Source of the DNA: JAICJJ01 sp039809985
GTDB lineage: Bacteria > Chloroflexota > Chloroflexia > Thermomicrobiales > UBA6265
Reading direction: 5' to 3'
Length of the DNA: 64,000 nt
Assembly: GCA_039809985.1 (NCBI GenBank)
Contig: JBDHWC010000001.1
Location: 1-64,000, forward strand
Shown here: positions 19,289-29,604 of the stretch, in pieces
How the letters are laid out: every line of letters starts with the position of its first letter
How positions within the stretch are numbered: position 1 is the stretch's first letter
Position numbers and translations under genes: made by a program
The notes under the pieces: generated by a model
Told to the model about the DNA's origin: nothing
The model's input: only the letters and a program-made list of their open reading frames with translations
The model's database searches: none

Positions 19289-21190
19289 TTGTCCGTTGAC
19301 GAAGCGGTGGAACAGCAAGCGCCCGAGACGCCAGTCGTGAAGCGGCCGGCAACGCGCCGGAGCCCGCGAGCCAAGAAAGCCGACGCGCCCACGGCCACCG
19401 CGGGCGATCCGGTCGCGTCGACCGGACCGGAGACGGCCGTGGCCGCGACGGCGCCGGCCGAGCCGGTCGTGGCCGAGGTTGCCACTGCGGAGCCGCCGGC
19501 CGCGCTTCCCGAGGTTCCGGAGTCGGTTCTGGCACTCGCGGAGCGAGTGACGGCACCGGCGAGCGCGGTTCCCTCCGCGCCGTCGGCTGAAGCGTCCGGG
19601 ACGTCGGGCGCGCAGCCTGACCGTGCGGAGTCGGACGCCCGCACGAACGGGCACCCGGCGAACGGTGCGCGGACCGCTGAGGAACTGCGCGACGCCGAGG
19701 CGGTGATGGCCCAGCTGGAGAGGCCGGCGGAGTTCGGGCAGCGTTCCAGCCGCAACGACCGTCGGCATCGGCGCGACCGGAGCCGGAACGACGGCGACCG
19801 GCCCGGGAACGGTCAGGAGCAGCGCTACGGGCCGCGTCCCGACGGGCGCGGCGGCCCACAGGGTCAGGATCGCCAACCGCGGCCTCAGCACCAGCAACCT
19901 TCACCGCGGGAGGTGCACCCGCAGAGGAGCGGGCCGCCGCACCTGACGATTACCGAGCTGCAGGCGAAGTCGCAGGAAGAGCTGTTCGAAATCGCGCGCG
20001 GGTTCGAGCTCACGGGCTACAGCCGCCTGCCGCGGCTCGAGCTCGAGATCAGGATCTTGCGGGCGCAGGTTGAGAAGGACGGCCAGCACTTCGGCGACGG
20101 CGTCCTCGAGATCATCGAGGACGGGTTCGGCTTCCTGCGCGGACCACGATTCCTGCCGGGACCGGACGACATCTACGTCAGCCAGTCCCAGATTCGCCGG
20201 TTCGGGCTGCGGACGGGCGACCGGGTTTCGGGCCAAGTCCGGCCGCCGAAGGACAGCGAGAAGTTCTACAGCCTGATCCGGGTCGAGTGCGTTAACGGGA
20301 TCGATCCCGAGACGGCTCGCCGCCGACCGTCGTTCGACACGCTGACCCCCATCTTCCCGCTGGAGCTGCTCGACCTCGAGACGCAGCCGAACATCCTCTC
20401 GACGCGCTTGCTGAACCTCGTCGCGCCGATCGGCAAGGGCCAGCGCGGACTGATCGTCTCGCCGCCGAAGGCGGGCAAGACGATGCTGCTGAAGTCGATC
20501 GCCAACGGCATCACGACGAACTGCCCGGACGTTCACCTGATGGTCTGCCTGATCGGCGAGCGGCCCGAGGAAGTGACCGACATGCGGCGGTCGATCGACG
20601 GGGAGGTGATCTCCTCCACGTTCGACGAGCCGGTCGAGGACCACACCAAGGTGGCCGAGATGGCGCTGGAGCGCGCCAAGCGGCTGGTCGAGGGCGGGCG
20701 CGACGTCGTGATCCTGCTCGACTCGATCACCCGGCTGGCGCGCGCCTACAACCTCGCGGTGCCGCCGAGCGGGCGGACGCTCTCCGGCGGCATCGACCCG
20801 GTCGCGCTGTACCCGCCGAAGCGGTTCTTCGGCGCGGCCCGGAACATCGAGGGGGGCGGCAGCCTGACGATCGTGTCGACCTGCCTGATCGACACCGGCA
20901 GCCGAATGGACGACGTCATCTACGAGGAGTTCAAGGGCACCGGCAACATGGAGCTGCACCTCGACCGCAAGCTGGCCGAGCGTCGCATCTACCCCTCGAT
21001 CGACGTCCAGCGCTCCGGCACACGGCGCGAAGAACTGCTGCTCGACGAGTACTCCCTGAAACAGGTTTGGACGATGCGGAGGATGGTCTCGATGCTGGGT
21101 GGCAGCGAGGGCACCGAACTCCTCCTCAGCCGTCTCGCCAAGACGTCGACGAATGCCGAGTTCCTCGACACGTTGAACAAGGACGTCTGA
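19289..21190 (+). CDS. rho: Transcription termination factor Rho
   Basis: 633 residues from TTG 19289, chosen because GGAGGG lies exactly six bases upstream; GTG 19268 is in frame but lacks a site. Residues 1-200 are a low-complexity insert, Ala/Pro/Glu-rich then Arg/Asp/Gln-rich, as in actinobacterial-type Rho. The Rho N-terminal domain starts near LTITELQAKSQEELFEIARG, followed by the RNA-binding cold-shock-like fold (GVLEIIEDGFGFLR). The hexameric ATPase has Walker A PPKAGKTML and Walker B DVVILLDSITRLARAYN, and the secondary RNA site block SGGIDP. It ends transcripts that are not being translated. Confidence 0.96.
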   Translation: MSVDEAVEQQAPETPVVKRPATRRSPRAKKADAPTATAGDPVASTGPETAVAATAPAEPVVAEVATAEPPAALPEVPESVLALAERVTAPASAVPSAPSAEASGTSGAQPDRAESDARTNGHPANGARTAEELRDAEAVMAQLERPAEFGQRSSRNDRRHRRDRSRNDGDRPGNGQEQRYGPRPDGRGGPQGQDRQPRPQHQQPSPREVHPQRSGPPHLTITELQAKSQEELFEIARGFELTGYSRLPRLELEIRILRAQVEKDGQHFGDGVLEIIEDGFGFLRGPRFLPGPDDIYVSQSQIRRFGLRTGDRVSGQVRPPKDSEKFYSLIRVECVNGIDPETARRRPSFDTLTPIFPLELLDLETQPNILSTRLLNLVAPIGKGQRGLIVSPPKAGKTMLLKSIANGITTNCPDVHLMVCLIGERPEEVTDMRRSIDGEVISSTFDEPVEDHTKVAEMALERAKRLVEGGRDVVILLDSITRLARAYNLAVPPSGRTLSGGIDPVALYPPKRFFGAARNIEGGGSLTIVSTCLIDTGSRMDDVIYEEFKGTGNMELHLDRKLAERRIYPSIDVQRSGTRREELLLDEYSLKQVWTMRRMVSMLGGSEGTELLLSRLAKTSTNAEFLDTLNKDV

Positions 21191-21220
21191 TCGCGGAGAC
21201 GGCCTGTTCGCAGTCCACGC

Positions 21221-21267
21221 AAGAAGCAAGCGCGGCGCGCCACATCGGCGTGCCGCGCTCGCTTCTT
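21221..21267. terminator. Bidirectional hairpin terminator between rho and the asparaginase gene
   Basis: A 21-base arm beginning AAGAAGC pairs with one ending GCTTCTT, with one mismatch, one G-T wobble and a five-base ACATC loop. The AAGAA/TTCTT ends give each strand a partial A/T tract. It sits between convergent genes. Confidence 0.85.
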
Positions 21268-21289
21268 GGTCCCACGGGGGGGTGCGCCG

Positions 21290-22231
21290 TCAGGAGGGTC
21301 GCGGCACGTAGCGACGCGGGGCCTCGGCGTAATCGGGCATCTCGTCGGTCTGAAACACGTAGGTCTTGCCGGCGACGATCGACGCGGCGGCGTGGCGGCC
21401 TTCGGCATCGACCGCGATCATGTTCACTTCGCTCCAGTAGCGGTCCTCGAGTCGGTGCAGGTCCTCGGCGGCGCTGGTCAGCGCCGCATCGAGACTGGCA
21501 CCGCAGCGCATCAGCGTGACGATGGTGTGCGCAGTGCAAAGCCGTTGCGCCATCTCGCCGCGACCCGTGCAGGCCGCCGCCCCGTAGCGGTTGTCGGCGT
21601 AGTTGCCCGCGCCGATGATCGGCGAGTCGCCCATCCGCCCGGGGTACTTCCAGGCCCAGCCGGAGGTGCTGACGCCGCAGGCGAGGTTGCCTCCGCCGTC
21701 CCGTGCGATGACGTTGACCGTGCCGTGAACATCCGCCTGCTGTTCGGCGAGTTGCGGGTCCTCCGTCATCGAGCGGACGAGGTCGCGGACGCGAACGTGG
21801 TAGGGGTCGGCGGTGGCGGTTCCGGCGTCGAAGCGCTCGCGCCAGATGCGCTCCGCCTCGGGCGTCAGCAGATCGGTCGCCGGCAGGCCGGACTCGTCGG
21901 CGAACCGGGCCGCGCCCGCCCCGGCGATCAGGACGTGCGGCAAGTCCTCCATCACCCGGCGGGCGAGGTCGATCGCATCCTGATGCCCTTGCAGCGCCCC
22001 GACGGAGCCGGCCGCCAAGGTGCGGCCGTCCATCAAGCTGGCGTCGAGTTCGACCTCTCCGAGCAGGTTCGGCAGGCCGCTGAAGCCGACCGAATGGTCG
22101 TCCGGGTTGGCTTCCACGTTCCGGATGGTGGCGACCACGGCATCGACCGCGCTGCCGCCGCCGCGCAAGACGCTCATGCCCGCGGCGAAGCCGACCGCGG
22201 CGTTCGCGCTGCCAACGAGGAGGAGTCCCAT
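21290..22231 (-). CDS. Isoaspartyl peptidase/aspartylglucosaminidase-family Ntn hydrolase
   Basis: 313 residues of the self-processing T2 amidohydrolase family, which cleaves N4-glycosyl-asparagine, isoaspartyl peptides or L-asparagine. The predicted cleavage site is in DVHGTVNVIARD, exposing the Thr as the N-terminal nucleophile of the beta chain. GVSTSGWAWKYPGRMGDSPI and CTGRGE, the substrate-binding segments, are conserved. No signal peptide is seen, so it is probably cytoplasmic. AGGAGA lies nine bases before ATG 22231. It is the last gene of the long minus-strand unit, 22 bases after the AIR-synthase-like gene. Confidence 0.85.
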   Translation of the reverse strand: MGLLLVGSANAAVGFAAGMSVLRGGGSAVDAVVATIRNVEANPDDHSVGFSGLPNLLGEVELDASLMDGRTLAAGSVGALQGHQDAIDLARRVMEDLPHVLIAGAGAARFADESGLPATDLLTPEAERIWRERFDAGTATADPYHVRVRDLVRSMTEDPQLAEQQADVHGTVNVIARDGGGNLACGVSTSGWAWKYPGRMGDSPIIGAGNYADNRYGAAACTGRGEMAQRLCTAHTIVTLMRCGASLDAALTSAAEDLHRLEDRYWSEVNMIAVDAEGRHAAASIVAGKTYVFQTDEMPDYAEAPRRYVPRPS

Positions 22232-22253
22232 CGAAGTCGTTCTCCTGTGCGAA

Positions 22254-23300
22254 CTAAGGGTGGCGGGCAGCCACGAGAGCGCGGCTCACCTCGTCGGTTT
22301 GGAACGACGGCAGTTCGCGCTCACCGTCGTGGTCGACGAGGACGAACCCTTCCGGGATGACTTCGCCGATGCGAGCGACGGGGACGCCGATTTCGGCGCA
22401 GGCATCCATCACGCGCCGCTTGTCGGACGGCGCGCAGGCGATCAGCAGGCTGCCGGAGGCGAGCATCCCGAGGGGGTCAAGGCCGAGCGCTTCCGCGATG
22501 GCCCGCGTCTCCGGCAGGACCGGGACCGCGCCGCGGACGAGCCGCACGCCGTGACCCGACGCCGCGGCGATCTCGCGCACCGCCATCGCCAGCCCGCCCT
22601 CGGTCGGATCGTGCAGGGCATGCACGGCTCCGGTGGCGAGCACCGCCTGCGCCTCGGGCTGGATCGAGATGCCTGGGGAGGCGAGGAACCCGGCCGCTCG
22701 GTCGACAACGTCGCTGCCGACCTCGGGGCGAAGTCGGTGGCCGAGCTCTCGGGCGAGGAGGGCCGACCCCTCGACCGAGATGCCCTTGGTCAGGAGCACG
22801 GCGTCGCCGAGACGGGCACCTCCGGGCGCAAGGAAGGTGGCGGGGTCGGCCTCGCCCAGGAGCATGCCGACGAGCACCGTGCGGTCGAGGCCGGCCATCA
22901 CCTCGCTGTGGCCGCCGACGAGGGCGATGCCGCGTGCCCGGCAGGCTGCGGCGAGGTCCGCGAACTGCGCCTTGACCTCGGCCGCGCCGACGCCGTCGCG
23001 GAAGAGCGAAGTGGCGAGGAGCCAGCGCGGCGTCGCGCCGAGACAGGCGAGGTCGTTGGCGTTGACGTCGACCAAGTAGTCGGCTGCGCCGTGGCTGACG
23101 AAGGTGATCGGGTCGGACTTGGCGACGAGCAAGCGGTCGCCGAGTCGAATGACGGCGGCGTCCCGGCCGATGCCGGGCCCGACCACCACCGAAGGGTCGC
23201 TCGGGACGAGCGCGCCGAGGAGACTTCCCAGCAGGTCGATCGGGAGCTTGCCGGTGGCGAGACGGTCGGCGGCAGGCTCGGCGGGGCTAGGCGAGGTCAA
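22254..23300 (-). CDS. AIR synthase-related (PurM/HypE-like) ATP-binding protein
   Basis: 348 residues from TTG 23300, chosen because GAGGAG lies seven bases upstream; this start lies inside the end of xseB, overlapping it by 14 bases. The PurM fold is shown by GPGIGRDAAVIRLGDRLLVAKSDPITF, the nucleotide loop DVNANDLACLGATPRW and the C-terminal DPTEGGLAMAVREIA block. Superfamily members include PurM, ThiL, SelD and HypE; this one is nearest to HypE-like proteins, but it lacks a C-terminal cysteine and no hyp genes are near. Its substrate is unknown. Confidence 0.72.
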   Translation of the reverse strand: MTSPSPAEPAADRLATGKLPIDLLGSLLGALVPSDPSVVVGPGIGRDAAVIRLGDRLLVAKSDPITFVSHGAADYLVDVNANDLACLGATPRWLLATSLFRDGVGAAEVKAQFADLAAACRARGIALVGGHSEVMAGLDRTVLVGMLLGEADPATFLAPGGARLGDAVLLTKGISVEGSALLARELGHRLRPEVGSDVVDRAAGFLASPGISIQPEAQAVLATGAVHALHDPTEGGLAMAVREIAAASGHGVRLVRGAVPVLPETRAIAEALGLDPLGMLASGSLLIACAPSDKRRVMDACAEIGVPVARIGEVIPEGFVLVDHDGERELPSFQTDEVSRALVAARHP

Positions 23301-23580
23301 GATCGTTCTCCTCGGTGACGCGGTACTCGGGGGTCGACTCCTCAATGCGGCGGACACGAAGCTCCGCCTCGGTCAGGAAGGTCTCGCAGCGCGCGGCGAG
23401 GCGCATGCCGGCCTCGTAGCAGGCGAGCGAGTCGGCGAGCGACAGGCGTCCGGCTTCCAGGCTGGCGACCGCGAGGTCGAGCGCGGCTAGGGTCTCCTCG
23501 AACGAGCCGTTGTCGGCGACGCGGTTCCAGTCTTCCAACGGCAGGGAGGCCCGGTCACGGGCGGCCTCGGCTCCGTTCAT
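23287..23580 (-). CDS. xseB: Exodeoxyribonuclease VII small subunit
   Basis: 97 residues from ATG 23580, which overlaps the xseA stop as ATGA. Longer starts would run into xseA. The family block SFEETLAALDLAVASLEAGR and LADSLACYEAGMRLAARCE form the helical hairpin that joins several copies of XseB to one XseA. The complex degrades single-stranded DNA in both directions. The acidic C-terminus (TEENDLDLA) overlaps the start of the next gene. Confidence 0.92.
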   Translation of the reverse strand: MNGAEAARDRASLPLEDWNRVADNGSFEETLAALDLAVASLEAGRLSLADSLACYEAGMRLAARCETFLTEAELRVRRIEESTPEYRVTEENDLDLA

Positions 23581-24806
23581 GTCGCCACGCTCACACGGGT
23601 GATCGACTCGACGCATCCGAAGATCGCCCCGTCGTGGAGGTCCGCGATGAACTCGCGACGAGGAGACGTGTCGTCGACGCCGGCAATCGGCAGGCCTGAT
23701 TCGGCGTCGGAGAGCACGGCGTAGCCGCGTCGCAGTACGCCCGCCGGCTCGAGGGCGGCGAGCAGGCTGATTCGGGCGGACAGCTGATGCGCCGCAGTCA
23801 TCACGACGGTGTCGGTCAGGCGGGAGGCGAGTTGGCGACGCGCCGCGACGTGGTCCGCGAGTCGTGTCAGCGATTGCTGCGGGCTCGATCGTTCGAGTCG
23901 TCGCAGCACCACGCGGAACTCTGCGAGCTGGGCGCGGACGCCGGCGACCAAGAGGCGGTCAAGTTGGCGACGTTGCTCGGTGACCGCTGCCGCGAGTTCG
24001 ATCCGGCTCGGCACCGCGAGTTCGGCGGCGGCCGACGGTGTCGGGGCGCGGAGATCGGCCGCGTGGTCGGCAAGGGTCAGGTCCGTCTCGTGGCCGATGC
24101 CCGTGACCACCGGGACGGAGGCGGCGAAGATGGCCCGGACGACACGCTCGTCGTTGAAGGCGGCGAGGTCCTCCGGCGCGCCGCCGCCCCGGGCGACGAT
24201 GATCAGGTCGCAGCATCCCTCGTCGTCGAGGGCGTTGATGGCGGCGACGATCGAGGCCGGTGCGCGGTCGCCTTGCACGGTGCAAGGCGAGAGCACGAGC
24301 TCGGTCAGCGGAAACCGGCGGCCGACGACGTGCTGGATGTCGTGCCAGACCGCGCCGTCGGGAGAGGTGACGACGCCGATCACCTTCGGCATGGGTGGCA
24401 AAGGGCGCTTGCGGGAGACGTCGAACAACCCCTCGTTCTCGAGCTGCCGGGCGAGGCGGGCCAGCTCGAGCGCGGCGAGGCCGAGCCCGGCCGGCTGCAC
24501 GAGGTCGACGATGATCTCGGTCGAGCCGCGCTGCGGGTAGAACGAGAGGCCGCCGTGGACGGCGACCTGCTGCCCGTTCTCCGGAAGGTGGACCTGGCGT
24601 GCGGCGTTGCCCCGGAAGAGGGCGCAGCGAAGCTGGCCGTCCCCGTCGCGCAGGGTGAAGTAGAGGTGGCCGCTCGCCGCGCGGCTGAGGCCGCTGACCT
24701 CGCCCTCGACCCACAGGTCGGACAGGAGCGGGTCGTTCTCGAGGATTTCGCGCAGGTAGGCGGCGAGGACGCCGACCGGCATGGCCGACCCGACCGAGCT
24801 TGCCAC
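23577..24806 (-). CDS. xseA: Exodeoxyribonuclease VII large subunit
   Basis: 409 residues. An N-terminal OB fold (LWVEGEVSGLSRAASGHLYFTLRD) binds DNA. The catalytic domain has the family segments GVVTSPDGAVWHDI, ARGGGAPEDLAAFNDE and GIGHETDLTLADHAADLRAPTPSAAAE. A coiled coil follows (about 285-350), where XseB docks. GTG 24806 lies five bases after the accB stop and has only a weak ribosome site; ATG 24782 is the alternative. Confidence 0.94.
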   Translation of the reverse strand: MASSVGSAMPVGVLAAYLREILENDPLLSDLWVEGEVSGLSRAASGHLYFTLRDGDGQLRCALFRGNAARQVHLPENGQQVAVHGGLSFYPQRGSTEIIVDLVQPAGLGLAALELARLARQLENEGLFDVSRKRPLPPMPKVIGVVTSPDGAVWHDIQHVVGRRFPLTELVLSPCTVQGDRAPASIVAAINALDDEGCCDLIIVARGGGAPEDLAAFNDERVVRAIFAASVPVVTGIGHETDLTLADHAADLRAPTPSAAAELAVPSRIELAAAVTEQRRQLDRLLVAGVRAQLAEFRVVLRRLERSSPQQSLTRLADHVAARRQLASRLTDTVVMTAAHQLSARISLLAALEPAGVLRRGYAVLSDAESGLPIAGVDDTSPRREFIADLHDGAIFGCVESITRVSVAT

Positions 24807-24811
24807 GGCGG

Positions 24812-25297
24812 TTAGCTGCCGGCCCGCAGCCGGATCAGCGGGAACCCGAACTCCACGGCTTGGGCGTTGACGGCCACGATCTCTTCCACCACGCCGCCGC
24901 GGTCGGCGGTGATTTCGTTCATGATCTTCATCGCCTCGATGATGCCGATCACCGATCCCGCCGCGATCGAGTCACCGACCCGCACGAACGGGGCTGCGCC
25001 GGGGTTCGGCGACGCGTAGAACGTGCCGACCATCGGCGCGGTGATGACGTGGCCGGCCGGAGTCGGCGCTGCGTCGTCGACCGGCGCGACCGCAGGGTCG
25101 CCGTGGGTGGCCATCGCCACACCGGTGCCGCGGAGTCGCACGGTGACGCCGGCGCACGCGACGTCCAGCTCGGTGACCCCGCCGCCGCGCATCATGCCGA
25201 CCAGCGCCCGAACCAGGTGCTCAACCTGCTCGGTGCTTGGCGCTGTCGGGCCGAACTCGTCGCTCGGCGTGTCGGAATCGTTCGCGCTGCCGCCCAC
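24812..25297 (-). CDS. accB: Biotin carboxyl carrier protein of acetyl-CoA carboxylase
   Basis: 161 residues. The C-terminal biotinyl domain (about 84-158) has the motif IEAMKIMNEI, with Lys124 as the biotin site, and the thumb-region APMVGTFYASPNPGAAPFV. An N-terminal helix and an Ala/Pro/Asp linker precede it. It carries CO2 from biotin carboxylase to the carboxyltransferase in fatty acid synthesis. GTG 25297 directly abuts the efp stop (TGAGTG), so translation is probably coupled. No accC lies next to it; the carboxyltransferase is encoded 31 kb away as a fusion. Confidence 0.93.
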   Translation of the reverse strand: MGGSANDSDTPSDEFGPTAPSTEQVEHLVRALVGMMRGGGVTELDVACAGVTVRLRGTGVAMATHGDPAVAPVDDAAPTPAGHVITAPMVGTFYASPNPGAAPFVRVGDSIAAGSVIGIIEAMKIMNEITADRGGVVEEIVAVNAQAVEFGFPLIRLRAGS

Positions 25298-25858
25298 TCA
25301 GTTGACTCGCTCGACGTAGGCACCGGTGCGGGTGTCGACCTTCAGCACGTCCCCGATGTTGACGAAGAGCGGCACGCTGACGACGAGGCCGGTCTCGAGG
25401 GTGGCCGGCTTGGTCGCGCCGCTGGCGGTGTCGCCCTTGAGGCCGGGGTCGGTCTCGGCGACGGTGAGGTTGACCGCGGTCGGCAGTTCGATGTCGATCG
25501 GCTCGTCGTTCCAGACGAGGAGGTCGACGATGTCGTTCTCCTTGATGTACTTGCCCGCGTCGCCGATCGCGTCGTCGTTCAGGACGAGCTGGTCGAACGA
25601 CTCGGTGTCCATGAAGTGGCGGTCGGCCCCGTCGGGGTAGAGGTACTGGACGTGTCGTCGCTCGAGCCGGACCGGGGTGAACCGCGCGCCCGCCTGAACG
25701 GAGGTCTGGGTGATCGACCCGGTGCGCAGATCGCGCAGGGTGAGGCGGACCTGGGCGGAGCCGCGACCCTGCTTGTTGTGGGCGAAGTCGACCACCTTGA
25801 CCAGTCGACCGTCCCAGTCGAGGGTCAGACCCTTTCGCAGATCTCCCGTGTCGATCAT
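25298..25858 (-). CDS. efp: Elongation factor P
   Basis: 186 residues in three beta-barrel domains, normal for EF-P, which enters the ribosomal E site and rescues ribosomes stalled at polyproline. The domain I tip loop reads NKQGRGSAQ, placing Arg32 where many EF-Ps have a modified lysine. The domain III signature GLVVSVPLFVNIGDVLKVDTRTGAYVERV is intact. GAGAGGAG precedes ATG 25858, 17 bases after the pepQ stop. The neighbourhood pepQ-efp-accB is a common bacterial arrangement. Confidence 0.95.
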   Translation of the reverse strand: MIDTGDLRKGLTLDWDGRLVKVVDFAHNKQGRGSAQVRLTLRDLRTGSITQTSVQAGARFTPVRLERRHVQYLYPDGADRHFMDTESFDQLVLNDDAIGDAGKYIKENDIVDLLVWNDEPIDIELPTAVNLTVAETDPGLKGDTASGATKPATLETGLVVSVPLFVNIGDVLKVDTRTGAYVERVN

Positions 25859-25875
25859 CGTTCGCTGTGCTCCTC

Positions 25876-26985
25876 TCAGCGGTGGGTCGGCACCACCATG
25901 TCGGCGAGCCGTTTCGGCGATCGCGTCAGGTTGCGGAAGCCGCCTTCCGTCACCACGCCGACATCCTCGATGCGCACGCCGCCCCACCCGTCGACGTAGA
26001 TGCCCGGTTCGACCGTGACCACCTGTCCGGGCCGCAGCGTGTCACCGGAAGTGCGGCCGAGGGACGGCGACTCGTGGACCTTCAGCCCCAGACCGTGCCC
26101 GAGACCGTGGACGAACTGGTCCCCGTAGCCGGCCCCGTCGATCACGTCGCGGGCGAGCTTGTCGCCGTCCGGCCCGGACATCCCGGCCTTCAACGAGCGC
26201 AGCGCCGCTTCCTGCGCGTCCAGCACGATAGTGTAAATGGTGCGGAACTGCTCGGTCGGCTCGCCGATGACGAAGGTCCGGGTCAGGTCGCCGCAGTAGC
26301 CGTCGACTTTCGCCCCGAGATCGACGATGACCGGCTCGCCCGCCGCCAGTCGGCGCTCGGTCGGGTCGTGGTGGGGCCGGGCGGCGTGGGGGCCGGACGC
26401 GACGATGGTGTCGAACGCAAGGCCATCGGAGCCGAGATCACGCATCAGGTCGGCGATCAGGTTCGCGAGCGCCACTTCCGTCATGCCGACCTCAACCTGG
26501 CTGAGGGCAGCGGCAAGGACTTGGTCGGTGATGTCCAGCGCGCGTTCAAGCGTCCGAAGCTCTTCGCGGTCCTTGACGGCCCGCAGATCCTCCACGTGGT
26601 CGCCGACCGCAACCAGTTCAACGGCGTCGCCCGCTGCGGCGCGAATGTCGCCCCAGTCGCCGACGGTCAGGGCGCGCTCCTCGAACCCGACCCGGCGCAG
26701 TCCGGCGTCGCGCAGCCGCTCGCCGACGAACGCCGGCCACGGATGGCTCCACGCCTCCACGCGGACGTCGTCCCGGGTCGTCGCCTCGGCCAGCGGCAGG
26801 TTCGTGCGGCTGACGAGGAGCGTCGCCGCCTCCGGGCTGACCAGCAGGATGCCGGCGGACTCGTCCGGCCCGTGGTCGTCGTGCGGCAGCCCGCTGAGGT
26901 AGCGTCGGCTCGCCGGATGGCTGACCAGCAGGGCGTCGAGCTTCTGGTCGCCGAGCAGGGTGCGGGCGCGGTCGAGTTTGCTCAT
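25876..26985 (-). CDS. pepQ: Xaa-Pro dipeptidase/aminopeptidase (M24B)
   Basis: 369 residues with a creatinase-type N-terminal domain (1-130) and a pita-bread metallopeptidase domain. The five metal ligands are in place: Asp222, Asp233, His297 in HGLGHGLGL, Glu326 in TVEPGIY and Glu340 in RIEDVG. It removes the residue before proline and recycles Pro-containing peptides. Its ATG overlaps the aroQ stop as ATGA. The name pepQ follows the usual naming of the efp neighbour; aminopeptidase P activity is possible. Confidence 0.9.
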   Translation of the reverse strand: MSKLDRARTLLGDQKLDALLVSHPASRRYLSGLPHDDHGPDESAGILLVSPEAATLLVSRTNLPLAEATTRDDVRVEAWSHPWPAFVGERLRDAGLRRVGFEERALTVGDWGDIRAAAGDAVELVAVGDHVEDLRAVKDREELRTLERALDITDQVLAAALSQVEVGMTEVALANLIADLMRDLGSDGLAFDTIVASGPHAARPHHDPTERRLAAGEPVIVDLGAKVDGYCGDLTRTFVIGEPTEQFRTIYTIVLDAQEAALRSLKAGMSGPDGDKLARDVIDGAGYGDQFVHGLGHGLGLKVHESPSLGRTSGDTLRPGQVVTVEPGIYVDGWGGVRIEDVGVVTEGGFRNLTRSPKRLADMVVPTHR

Positions 26986-27473
26986 GGGGTGGTGCTCCGG
27001 TTGCGCTGGGCCGCGATCCGGTCGATCGCGTAGCGGAGGGCCAGTCGATAGCTTTCCGCGCCGAACCCCGCGATCTGGCCGACGGCGACCGGCGCGACGA
27101 CGCTTCGGTGCCGAAACTCCTCACGGGCGTGGATGTTGGAGAGGTGCACCTCGACGGTCGGGCAGCCGACGCCGGAGATCGCGTCGCGCAGGGCGATGCT
27201 GTAGTGGGAGAGGCCGGCGGGGTTGATGATCAGCACGTCGGCGACCGCGCCTCGCTGCTGCACGAGATCGACCAACTCGCCCTCGTGGTTGCTCTGGTGG
27301 CATTCGACGGCGATCGGGAACGGGGCGTCGGCGGCGAGGTCGTGGAGGGCTTGGTTGATCTCGGCGAGCGTGACGTTGCCGTAGATGCCCGGCTCGCGTG
27401 TGCCGAGCAGATTCAGGTTTGGGCCGTGCAGCACGAGCACGAGCGGCATCGGCGGTTCGCGGTCGGCGGTCAT
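26982..27473 (-). CDS. aroQ: 3-dehydroquinate dehydratase, type II
   Basis: 163 residues (155 if translation starts at the second ATG, 27449, which matches most homologues). It converts 3-dehydroquinate to 3-dehydroshikimate in the shikimate pathway. The lid loop has Arg26 and catalytic Tyr31 in LLGTREPGIYG; the PAGLSHYSIALRDA block, His110 in EVHLSNIHAREEFR and Arg122 complete the site. It starts 26 bases after uvrB and overlaps pepQ by four bases. Confidence 0.95.
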   Translation of the reverse strand: MTADREPPMPLVLVLHGPNLNLLGTREPGIYGNVTLAEINQALHDLAADAPFPIAVECHQSNHEGELVDLVQQRGAVADVLIINPAGLSHYSIALRDAISGVGCPTVEVHLSNIHAREEFRHRSVVAPVAVGQIAGFGAESYRLALRYAIDRIAAQRNRSTTP

Positions 27474-27499
27474 GCGGTTGGCGTCCCTCGTTTTCGGGC

Positions 27500-29512
<2,013 letters not shown>

Positions 29513-29563
29513 GGGTGGCTCCGAGCAACAAATCGCCCGCACGGGGGCGGGCTGCGGAGACCA

Positions 29564-29569
29564 AGTATA
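29564..29569 (-). promoter_or_regulatory. Possible -10 box for uvrB
   Basis: On the minus strand TATACT lies 52 bases before the uvrB ATG. No convincing -35 sits at 16-18 bases, so only the -10 supports it. A small GC hairpin lies between it and the start codon. Confidence 0.35.
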
Positions 29570-29604
29570 CCGCGACCACTGGTTGGGGCGCGTGGATGCA
29601 GAGG

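Noticed and set aside
22254..23357. Start of the AIRS-like gene at 23357
   Set aside because: It would overlap most of the xseB C-terminus; TTG 23300 has GAGGAG at the right distance.
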